DNA of 8,926 nt from Methanosarcinales archaeon (GTDB taxonomy: Archaea > Halobacteriota > Methanosarcinia > Methanosarcinales > Methanogasteraceae), in assembly GCA_030640725.1 (NCBI GenBank), contig DAOWIV010000135.1, forward strand, positions 1 through 8,926, written 5' to 3'. The notes below the pieces were generated by a model. The model worked only from the letters and a program-made list of their open reading frames with translations, made no database searches and was not told the origin of the DNA. Position 1 is the first letter of the stretch. Each line of letters starts with the position of its first letter. The translations under genes and the position numbers were made by a program. This document shows positions 1 through 5,746 of this stretch, piece after piece.

Positions 1-794
1 GATACGGATCTGCACAGCTTTCTACAAGGCAAAAAAGATACTGGCTTTATATAGTAATTTTCGAGTTCAACGTCTCCTTCTTTAAACAATCGTAACATCG
101 TCAATATTCTCCGTAAAATCGCGTGTGGAAGGTCATTAAATTCTGGAGAAAACGCACTTGTTGGTTCAGGGGCGCGTTCGGAGTCCTTTTCTACCCAGTA
201 GTAACAATCTATGCAAATATTTGATATTATTTTTACTTTTCCACCTAAAAACTCAGCGATTTCATTTTGTGGTATTTTTCTTATTTTAAAAGAAAAATCG
301 ATCTCATAATTCTTGAATGCCAATTTCATACCCTCAACATCGATGGTAGCTGTATCATCCATCTCAAAATTAATCAGGGGTGCAATTATTCGAACAGTCC
401 ATTTTTCTGCATGAATTTCACTCTCAAACTCAGAGTAAACTTCACTAAATACATTAGAGTTATATTCAAATGATTCCGTTTTATTGACAATTTTACGCAA
501 TAAAACTGAAATAAATTTCTTTATCGTTTGTTCATCGTACTTCTTTATTAGCGATTCGTCTTGTTTGAGGTATTTTATCAGATTGTGGTATTCAGTATTG
601 GTTGTAACGTATGGCTCGATATCATTCGGACGCGGTCTTTGTTTTGCAATCTCTAAACCGCCTTTAGAAGCGAGAATCGCCAAACTTGATTTTATATATT
701 TTTCGCACTTGTCAGATAGATTCGGACCCGGCTCAATCGCAACCATAATATCACCTGCTGTTAAATATTTCTCATCAACTTTAACCTTTCTCAT
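1..794 (-). CDS. Hypothetical protein, C-terminus beyond left edge
   Basis: An uninterrupted minus-strand reading frame of 264 codons begins at ATG 794 and runs off the window without a stop. An AAGGA Shine-Dalgarno-like motif lies 9 bases upstream of the ATG; in-frame GTG and TTG codons just upstream are less likely starts, and an in-frame TAG precedes them. The protein begins MRKVKVDEKYLTAGDIMVAI. It is charged and soluble-looking, with no signal peptide or membrane segment. A later stretch, LRRILTMLRLFKEGDVELEN, near residues 230-250 recalls the start of the helical part of archaeal and bacterial proteins with a C-terminal HEPN-like domain, but this is only a resemblance. The gene is clearly more AT-rich than orc1 and carA, which may mean recent acquisition. 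It follows orc1 in the same direction after a 96-bp gap. I do not recognise the family. The coding call is firm; the function is unknown. Confidence 0.8.
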   Translation of the reverse strand, partial: MRKVKVDEKYLTAGDIMVAIEPGPNLSDKCEKYIKSSLAILASKGGLEIAKQRPRPNDIEPYVTTNTEYHNLIKYLKQDESLIKKYDEQTIKKFISVLLRKIVNKTESFEYNSNVFSEVYSEFESEIHAEKWTVRIIAPLINFEMDDTATIDVEGMKLAFKNYEIDFSFKIRKIPQNEIAEFLGGKVKIISNICIDCYYWVEKDSERAPEPTSAFSPEFNDLPHAILRRILTMLRLFKEGDVELENYYIKPVSFLPCRKLCRSV

Positions 795-890
795 AACGAA
801 CAATCCTTGCCGCTGCACCTTTGTTGACTTACCCTATACTTGATACCTATTTCTCAACTATTCAGCCATCCGCAAATACATCATGCATCA

Positions 891-2012
891 TCAGCGCTGC
901 AAAAGCATCAGCACGTCATCCGCGCCATACCGCAGCTTGATCGTGCGGCTTCTGCCGTGCATGCCAGCGGTCGGGAAATCGGTGTCAATCAGTCGCAGGG
1001 ACACGAGTTTGTTTAACATCGTGTGAAATTTTGTGTATCCAAGCCCCACCGTTTCGTGAAATTCAGCATACACATCGCCGGCTGTTAATACGTCTTTTTT
1101 CGCAAGAATCGCAAGAATCGCACGCTCTCCCTCGCTAAGCGACGATATCATTCGTGAAAGGTGTAGCATTCGTGATCTCTTGTACGCTGAGCGCACGTCT
1201 TCTACTGAAATAGTCATGCTCGCTCTTTGCTCGGCGCCAAGACCTGATCGCTTGAGAAGATCGATCCCCACTCTGATATCGCCAGCGTCTGACGTGTAAT
1301 CGGCGATAGCGTCGAGCACGCCATCTGAAATCACCCCGTCGTAGAATCCAAGCCTTGCACGATCGCGCAGGATGCTCTTCAGCTCATCCCATGCGTATAC
1401 AGGGAACGGGATCTCTTCTGGCAGGAAGATCGAGCCAACCTTCGGATCGAAGATATAAGTCATGCGATCGTCGCTCAGAATCGCGATCACGCTGATCTTT
1501 GTTCCGGGATGAGTTTCATGAGCGCGCAATAGCGAATAAAGTACATTATCCACCTCTTTTTCATGAAATAAATAATTTATATCATCGAGTGCTACGATCA
1601 AAATCTTTTCATTCTGGATAAGGTATTTTGCAACCTCATCAAGTATTTTCCTGAACGAAACACCGGATGTGGGCGGCGCATGACCAATTAGCTTGTGGAA
1701 GATGCTTGAAAATATCGTATATCTGGTCTGGTTTGCCTGACAGTTGACATGCACAGTGACCACGCCCGGCGCATGTTCACCCAATTCCTCAAACGCTTTT
1801 CTCACCGCTGTGGTCTTTCCGGTACCGGGTGGACCCACGCACATCAGATCGAGCGGGCGCATCCCCTGCATCGCGGGGCGCACCCCGAACATGAGCGATC
1901 TGATTTGCGAATCCCGGTGTGCAAAATGCTCAGGAATGTGATCGAATTCAAAGATTTCGCCCCGCCTGAACAGCGTTTGATCCCACATCAGCGTTTTCCC
2001 GGACATGATCAT
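891..2012 (-). CDS. cdc6: Orc1/Cdc6 replication initiator (AAA+ ATPase)
   Basis: This is an archaeal Orc1/Cdc6 protein, which binds origin DNA and helps load the MCM helicase. At 373 residues it is of normal family length. The N-terminal part has the family signature of a predicted beta/helix lead-in (MWDQTLFRRGEIFEFDHIPE) followed by EHFAHRDSQI. Walker A is GPPGTGKT at residues 60-67. Walker B is IVALDD around residues 139-144, with Asp-Asp instead of the commoner Asp-Glu. Sensor 1 lies near Ser180. Sensor 2 is GDIRVGIDLL at 244-253, with Arg247. Residues about 285-373 form the C-terminal winged-helix DNA-binding domain. The start could be Met1 (2012) or Met3 (2006); a TATA-like box centred near 2033 fits a leaderless transcript starting at about 2006. 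It is divergent from the mptD-fwd cluster. I saw no convincing origin recognition boxes in the short intergenic regions beside it. Confidence 0.95.
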   Translation of the reverse strand: MIMSGKTLMWDQTLFRRGEIFEFDHIPEHFAHRDSQIRSLMFGVRPAMQGMRPLDLMCVGPPGTGKTTAVRKAFEELGEHAPGVVTVHVNCQANQTRYTIFSSIFHKLIGHAPPTSGVSFRKILDEVAKYLIQNEKILIVALDDINYLFHEKEVDNVLYSLLRAHETHPGTKISVIAILSDDRMTYIFDPKVGSIFLPEEIPFPVYAWDELKSILRDRARLGFYDGVISDGVLDAIADYTSDAGDIRVGIDLLKRSGLGAEQRASMTISVEDVRSAYKRSRMLHLSRMISSLSEGERAILAILAKKDVLTAGDVYAEFHETVGLGYTKFHTMLNKLVSLRLIDTDFPTAGMHGRSRTIKLRYGADDVLMLLQR

Positions 2013-2027
2013 GTTATTTCGGGTGAG

Positions 2028-2038
2028 ATATTAATAAT
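2028..2038 (-). promoter_or_regulatory. TATA-like box for cdc6
   Basis: Read on the minus strand, this is ATTATTAATAT, an archaeal TATA-like element. Its centre lies about 21 bases from the first possible cdc6 ATG (2012) and about 27 from the second (2006). No Shine-Dalgarno sequence precedes either ATG, which fits leaderless transcription. The assignment rests on spacing and composition only. Confidence 0.45.
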
Positions 2039-2043
2039 GGTTT

Positions 2044-2058
2044 GCTGTGTGCTGTGTG
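2044..2058. repeat. Short tandem GCTGTGT repeat between divergent promoters
   Basis: Two exact head-to-tail copies of GCTGTGT, plus one extra G, lie between the cdc6 and mptD TATA-like boxes. Such a short repeat may be chance, but its position between two divergent promoters makes it a candidate regulator-binding site. Confidence 0.4.
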
Positions 2059-2060
2059 AT

Positions 2061-2074
2061 ATGTTAAATAACAT
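2061..2074 (+). promoter_or_regulatory. TATA-like box inside a palindrome, mptD-fwd promoter
   Basis: The sequence ATGTTAAATAACAT has 6-base arms (ATGTTA and TAACAT) that are exact reverse complements around a central AA. Its AT core lies about 25 bases upstream of the mptD ATG at 2092, the spacing expected for a leaderless archaeal promoter. The symmetry means it could also be an operator overlapping the TATA box. The role is inferred from position. Confidence 0.45.
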
Positions 2075-2091
2075 CATAGATACCATAGACC

Positions 2092-2448
2092 ATGATGACT
2101 GGGATAACAGATCGGGATCGCGCCCTGCTCGAGGCGGGAATCAAGCTTGGCGCCATGTACCACCAGTTTACTGGCTCTCCTGTCAATCCGGATACTGCAG
2201 GGAGCCTTGCACAGGCAATCGAGGACAGTATATCATTGCAACCGTATGTGCGGGAGATTTCAGTGTCTATCGATCGTGAAATGGTTAAAAAACGGTTGAA
2301 CGATTTCGGATACTGCGAACTGGACGGCAGAATGCTTACGGTGACTGCGATCATTGAATTTGGCACTGCGGTTGTATATACGGGCATGAAATACGATGAG
2401 GATGCGGATTATCCGATGATGTTTGTGCAGCGAATCGAGGTGAGATGA
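2092..2448 (+). CDS. mptD: Archaeal dihydroneopterin aldolase MptD
   Basis: MptD cleaves 7,8-dihydroneopterin to 6-hydroxymethyl-7,8-dihydropterin and glycolaldehyde in tetrahydromethanopterin synthesis. The 118-residue protein has the family's N-terminal block EAGIKLGAMYHQFTGSPV (residues 14-31) and SISLQPYV near 46-53. Glu14, His24 and Gln50 line up, with a constant offset of 11, with the residues I recall as the active site of the Methanocaldococcus jannaschii enzyme (Glu25, His35, Gln61). Tyr101 is a candidate for the conserved C-terminal tyrosine. The start is ATG 2092 or the next codon, ATG 2095. There is no Shine-Dalgarno sequence, but a TATA-like palindrome about 25 bases upstream fits a leaderless message. 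Its stop codon is immediately followed by the fwdB start, so the two are almost certainly co-transcribed, joining cofactor synthesis to a cofactor-using enzyme. Confidence 0.93.
   Translation: MMTGITDRDRALLEAGIKLGAMYHQFTGSPVNPDTAGSLAQAIEDSISLQPYVREISVSIDREMVKKRLNDFGYCELDGRMLTVTAIIEFGTAVVYTGMKYDEDADYPMMFVQRIEVR
2437..2443 (+). promoter_or_regulatory. Ribosome binding site deciding the TTG start of fwdB
   Basis: GAGGTGA lies inside the last codons of mptD, five bases before TTG 2449. The codon just before that TTG is the mptD stop TGA in the same frame, so no upstream start is possible. The first cysteine of the family's N-terminal cluster motif is only two codons downstream, so a later start would lose it. 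Confidence 0.75.
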
Positions 2449-3687
2449 TTGACATGCACGGGATGTGCGCTTCTGTGCGAGGATATTGATGTGCATGATG
2501 GCGAGGTGCGACATGCGTGCCGGATCGGGGCTGCGCACATCCTGAACCGGCAGCAGATCGATCCGATGGTGAATCATGAGGTTGTGAGTATCGATGATGC
2601 AATCAGGCGCGCTGCCGCCCTGCTTGCGGACGCAGAACGACCGATGTTTCTCGGATTTGGTAATTCCGTCACAGAAACGCAAGCAGCGGGCGTTCGGCTG
2701 GCAGAGAAGATCGGTGCCGGCATCGATACATGCTCAACCCACACCGGTCTCATCGACGACATCGTTCACAGCTGGGTCAGGACATGCACGCTGCCAGAGG
2801 TGCGGGACTATGCAGACGTGATCCTGTTCTGGGGCGCAGATCCGATGAACACGCACCCGCGGCTGCTGTCAGGATATGCGTACTATCCACGCGGCAAGAA
2901 CCGGCAGCACGGCTGGGAGGAGGACCGCACCGCAATCGCGATCGATGTCCGCAGATCACACACCGCAAGCATCTGCAAAGGCGTGTATGAGATTGTTCCG
3001 GGTCGCAACATTGAATTTATGGATGCGCTTATGCTTGCGCTCCGAAACAAAGTTCCAAAGACGGTATACGACAGCAAGCAGATCCTGAAACTTGCAAGCA
3101 CGCTTAAGAAGGCTGAGTTCGGCGTCATCTTTGCAGGACCCGGACTGGTAGAATCGGTGCCACGCGGTGCGATCATCCGGCTGATGGATAAACTGAATGA
3201 GTTTTCGGATTTCCGGATTCTTCCGCTGTATTCCCCGTACAATCTGCGGTCGATTGCTGCTGTAAAGCCCGCTGCCACTGTTACCACCACTACTACGGAT
3301 ACTGCTACAGATACTACCGCTGCGCGCGAGCATCAAGGCGACTGCACACCGACCTCAAAACCCACTCTTGCCAGTCTGCGCGAGGCTGACTGCCTGCTCT
3401 GCGTCGGCTTTGACCTTGTAAGCTCACTGCCACAAGCGCATGATATCGACGCCAGCATAATCGTGATCGATCCAAACAAGACCCTGACGGCAGTTTGCGC
3501 CGATGTTGTGATTCCCTGTGCGGCAGGCGGTGTTGACCTCGCGGGCACTGCGGTGCGGATGGACGGCGTAGAGATAGATCTCCCGTGCATCATGGAAACG
3601 GGGCAGGCTGGCGCCGGTATATGGGCGGGTACACCGGCGCGGATGTCTGATGCAAGCATCATGAAACGACTGCTTGAGGCGGTGTGA
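2449..3687 (+). CDS. fwdB: Formylmethanofuran dehydrogenase subunit B, divergent
   Basis: FwdB is the bis-molybdopterin tungsten/molybdenum subunit of formylmethanofuran dehydrogenase, which interconverts CO2 plus methanofuran and formylmethanofuran. The 412-residue protein starts with the [4Fe-4S] motif CTGCALLCEDI; the likely ligands are Cys3, Cys6, Cys10 and Cys24. Family blocks follow: TCTLPEVRDYADVILFWGAD (112-131), HPRLLSGY (136-143), and GGVDLAGTAVRMDGV near 360-374. Two features are odd. First, aligning back from TCTL without gaps puts Thr97 where the family has the metal-binding Cys (or Sec) before the conserved His98; Cys95 is two residues away. Second, residues about 275-306 form a Thr/Asp/Ala-rich low-complexity stretch where typical FwdB has a conserved Gly/Phe-rich block. 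The start is TTG with a good ribosome site. It could be an active variant or a non-catalytic paralogue. The family is certain; the activity is not. Confidence 0.92.
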   Translation: MTCTGCALLCEDIDVHDGEVRHACRIGAAHILNRQQIDPMVNHEVVSIDDAIRRAAALLADAERPMFLGFGNSVTETQAAGVRLAEKIGAGIDTCSTHTGLIDDIVHSWVRTCTLPEVRDYADVILFWGADPMNTHPRLLSGYAYYPRGKNRQHGWEEDRTAIAIDVRRSHTASICKGVYEIVPGRNIEFMDALMLALRNKVPKTVYDSKQILKLASTLKKAEFGVIFAGPGLVESVPRGAIIRLMDKLNEFSDFRILPLYSPYNLRSIAAVKPAATVTTTTTDTATDTTAAREHQGDCTPTSKPTLASLREADCLLCVGFDLVSSLPQAHDIDASIIVIDPNKTLTAVCADVVIPCAAGGVDLAGTAVRMDGVEIDLPCIMETGQAGAGIWAGTPARMSDASIMKRLLEAV

Positions 3688-3688
3688 T

Positions 3689-4117
3689 ATGTCAGGGATC
3701 AAGATCGATCAGTTTCTTGCCGCGCCTGAATGCAAAATTATGATCGTCGGATATCAGGATATCTTCCAAACCGAGGCAGCACTGAAACACGGGAAGTTCA
3801 GCGAGGAGTATCGGGACTTGTCCGCAGTTATCCTGCTCGATCCGGCTGATTTGAAGAAAATTGATGCCGGCGACGGCGATCCTGTGAAGATAAGCAGCGA
3901 ATACGGCACCGTTGTCGTTGCGGCGAAGAAATCGGATGGGGGCACGAAGCATGACACCAGAGCAAATGAAGGGCATCAAGGGCATCCCGGAGTTGGATAC
4001 ATGCCTGCAAGCGTGTGGTTGAATATTCTTGGAAGCAAACCTGCGTCTGCGAAGGTGAGCAGGTCGCAGCAGAAGATATCTACGGTTGGCGAGTTAATCC
4101 CGGGTTTTAGGGTTTAA
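3689..4117 (+). CDS. fwdD: Formylmethanofuran dehydrogenase subunit D
   Basis: FwdD is the small molybdopterin-dinucleotide-binding subunit that completes the FwdB active-site fold. The chosen start, ATG 3689 (MSGIKIDQFL), comes one base after the fwdB stop, with GAGG and GGTG ribosome-site elements upstream. A TTG at 3674 would extend the frame into fwdB and is less likely. The 142-residue protein contains the family block QTEAALKHGKFSEEYRDLSA, then a double-psi-barrel-like stretch with DGDPVKISSEYGTVVVAA. Instead of the usual HPGIVFMPxGPWAN-type motif it has HPGVGYMPASVWLN, preceded by a Lys/Gly/His-rich insertion of about 15 residues. Like FwdB, it is a clear but diverged family member. 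No fwdA, fwdC, fwdF or fwdG gene lies in this window, so the complex must be completed from elsewhere. Confidence 0.88.
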   Translation: MSGIKIDQFLAAPECKIMIVGYQDIFQTEAALKHGKFSEEYRDLSAVILLDPADLKKIDAGDGDPVKISSEYGTVVVAAKKSDGGTKHDTRANEGHQGHPGVGYMPASVWLNILGSKPASAKVSRSQQKISTVGELIPGFRV

Positions 4118-4137
4118 AAGTTAAAAGTTAGGTATAT

Positions 4138-4305
4138 GTTTAGCTGAGGTGAAAAAAACCACGAGATTCCACGAGATTGACACAAGAAGATGGTAATACA
4201 TATAAGATATTGGTGATATGTTTACATTTTGTATCCTGCCTCTTCATACTTTCTCGTGGAAATCTGTGTAATCTGAAATCTGTGTAATCTTATGGTTAGC
4301 TAAAC
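4138..4305. repeat. Non-coding element with nested inverted and direct repeats
   Basis: The gap between fwdD and the ABC gene is built of repeats. Its outer ends are GTTTAGCT (4138-4145) and AGCTAAAC (4298-4305), exact reverse complements. Inside the left end is a tandem pair of CCACGAGATT (4159-4178). Inside the right end is TCTCGTGGAAATC (4252-4264), the reverse complement of GATTCCACGAGA (4165-4176) apart from one extra base. Next to it are two copies of AATCTGTGTAATCT (4261-4274 and 4277-4290). The middle (about 4190-4250) is AT-rich, with a TATA-like ACATATAAG at 4198. Similar CCACGAG and TCTGTGTAATC strings recur as degenerate intergenic repeats in many prokaryotes, so this is probably one copy of a dispersed family or a MITE-like remnant. 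No target-site duplication was identified. Confidence 0.65.
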
Positions 4306-4387
4306 ACGTACAAAGTTGGCGGCAGCAAGCAGGCAAGTGTACCAGGCAAAGAATATCAGAAATATCAGAGAACGCAAATTTGAGACA

Positions 4388-5455
4388 ATGATAGAGATCA
4401 AAGACTTATCCAGAGACTGGAAGGATTTCTCGCTCCGCATTGATTTGCACGTCAAAAAAGGAGAGTATTTTGTAATTTTGGGACCGACAGCCTCCGGAAA
4501 GACGCTGCTGCTCGAATTGGTTGCAGGTTTTTATTACCCGGATGGTGGCAGCATCGTGATCGATGAGATAGGCGTCACCAACCTTCCGCCAGAAAAGAGG
4601 GATGTCGGATTTGTGTATCAGGATTACTCGCTCTTCCCACATTTAAACGTGGAAGAAAACATAGAATTCAGCTTGAAACTCAAAAAAATCCCCATTGATG
4701 AGCGGAGGCAGAAAGTGGAAGAGATCATGGAACTTCTTGGCATATCGCATCTGGCACATCGTTATTCGATCACGCTCTCTGGCGGAGAGCAGCAGCGGGT
4801 CGCGCTTGCGCGGGCGGTTGTGGCAAAGCCGCGAACGCTCCTCCTCGACGAGCCGCTCAGTGCGCTCGACAACCGGACGCAGAACATGCTCCGGGACGAA
4901 CTCAAGCGGATCCACCACGAGGCAGGGCTGACCACGATCCATGTCACCCACGACCAGACCGAGGCGATGATGCTTGCGGATCGCATCGGCGTGATGATGG
5001 GCGGCATAATCGTGCAGATAGGAACGCCGGAGGAGGTCTTCAGCAAGCCGGTTTCGGATGAGGTCGCAAGCTTTGTAGGTGTTGAGAACATCCTTGATGG
5101 CAGGGTCGTGTCAAACACAAACGATCTTGCGACCATCGATGCCGGCGGCGGATGCATGATCGATGCGGTGTCGGGTTACACCGAAGGTGACATGGTCCGC
5201 ATCTGCCTCCGCCCGGAGGATGTCACGATCGCACCGGACAACGATCCGGACCGGAAGAGCAGCGCACGGAACTGCTTTGCCGGCAAAGTCACCCGGATCA
5301 CGCCGTTTGGCGCGATGGTTCGCCTCAAAATCGATTGCGGTTTTCCGCTCATGGTCCTGATAACGAAACGATCGGCAAACGAGCTTGGACTCGGTGTTGG
5401 TTCGGGGATAGTGGCATCGTTTAAGGCAACCGCAGTCCACCTGATAAAAGCGTGA
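4388..5455 (+). CDS. wtpC: Tungstate/molybdate-type ABC transporter ATPase
   Basis: This is the cytoplasmic ATPase of an anion-type ABC importer. The 355-residue protein carries all nucleotide-binding motifs: Walker A GPTASGKT at 32-39, Q-loop Gln78 in VYQDYSLFPHL, signature LSGGEQQR at 130-137, Walker B LLLDEP at 151-156, the D-loop SALD, and switch His188. The C-terminal part (about 285-355) resembles a TOBE/Mop-like domain. The context ASGKTLLLELVAGFY and the overall length fit the WtpC/ModC group for tungstate or molybdate; sulfate or another anion cannot be excluded. The start is ATG 4388 (MIEIKDL, the normal family beginning). A frame extension to TTG 4316 would add 24 atypical residues. 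No permease or binding-protein gene is adjacent. Its position after fwdB and fwdD, whose enzyme needs tungsten or molybdenum, supports the substrate guess. Confidence 0.85.
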   Translation: MIEIKDLSRDWKDFSLRIDLHVKKGEYFVILGPTASGKTLLLELVAGFYYPDGGSIVIDEIGVTNLPPEKRDVGFVYQDYSLFPHLNVEENIEFSLKLKKIPIDERRQKVEEIMELLGISHLAHRYSITLSGGEQQRVALARAVVAKPRTLLLDEPLSALDNRTQNMLRDELKRIHHEAGLTTIHVTHDQTEAMMLADRIGVMMGGIIVQIGTPEEVFSKPVSDEVASFVGVENILDGRVVSNTNDLATIDAGGGCMIDAVSGYTEGDMVRICLRPEDVTIAPDNDPDRKSSARNCFAGKVTRITPFGAMVRLKIDCGFPLMVLITKRSANELGLGVGSGIVASFKATAVHLIKA

Positions 5456-5493
5456 GAGAAAGGCGCGGAAAGGGGAATGGGCAGCCACCCGAC

Positions 5494-5510
5494 CACAAAA
5501 GATATAAATA
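5494..5510 (+). promoter_or_regulatory. BRE/TATA promoter of the surface protein gene
   Basis: CACAAAA followed by GATATAAATA is a strong archaeal BRE plus TATA arrangement. It predicts a transcription start near 5531, which leaves an untranslated leader of about 215 nt before ATG 5747. A long leader is unusual in archaea but has been described for abundantly expressed genes such as those for S-layer proteins. The exact start is inferred from spacing. Confidence 0.65.
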
Positions 5511-5530
5511 GTAAATGTCAAACCAACGTA

Positions 5531-5746
5531 TGTAATCCAAATATGATGGGATAATGAGGGTGATGAAGCCTCTTTCACACGGTTGGCTACAACCACCTTC
5601 ACCGATCGGCGACGGATATCACGGTGCCACAAGTGAAGGCGTGTGACGGTGGCGAGATGGCTGTGCAAGTCATAATCACCAGACAACCGCGAAAGCGGTT
5701 CAACAACACGAAACAATACAACACAACAATACGGAGGTAAATAGAC
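5531..5746 (+). ncRNA. Candidate structured 5' leader of the surface protein mRNA
   Basis: The leader has several complementary segments. AACCGCGAAAGCGGTT (5685-5700) is a perfect six-pair stem closed by a GAAA tetraloop. GGTTGGCTACAACC (5581-5594) forms a five-pair stem. TCAC (5619-5622) and GTGA (5643-5646) flank GCC/GGC pairing (5626-5628 with 5638-5640). GGTGAT (5559-5564) is complementary to ATCACC (5675-5680), enclosing the middle hairpins, and its GGTGA can alternatively pair with TCACC at 5599-5603. After the last hairpin comes an unstructured A/C-rich stretch leading to a GGAGGT ribosome site at 5733-5738, eight bases from the ATG. This could stabilise the message or act in cis as a regulator. 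It matches no riboswitch class I recognise, and no folding calculation was run. Confidence 0.5.

Noticed and set aside
267..843. Two plus-strand frames (267-473 and 484-843) in the left region
   Set aside because: They lie opposite a continuous 264-codon minus-strand frame with a better start. Their translations are rich in Phe, Cys and Ser, as is usual for antisense shadows.
2013..2091. Replication origin beside cdc6
   Set aside because: Archaeal origins often sit next to orc1/cdc6, but this gap is only 79 bp, holds two promoters, and shows no repeated origin recognition box; no GC-skew data are available.
4159..4290. CRISPR-like array from the repeated CCACGAGATT and AATCTGTGTAATCT units
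   Set aside because: Units are only 10-14 bp, each in two copies, adjacent or two bases apart, with no regular spacers of CRISPR length and no cas genes.
4316..4387. N-terminal extension of the ABC ATPase from TTG 4316
   Set aside because: The added 24 residues do not fit the family, and ATG 4388 gives the usual beginning; the extension lies in spacer sequence right after the repeat element.
5558..5620. C/D box guide RNA starting at the GTGATGA motif near 5560
   Set aside because: GTGATGA matches box C, but no CTGA box D or D' occurs at the expected spacing downstream, so a guide RNA cannot be supported.
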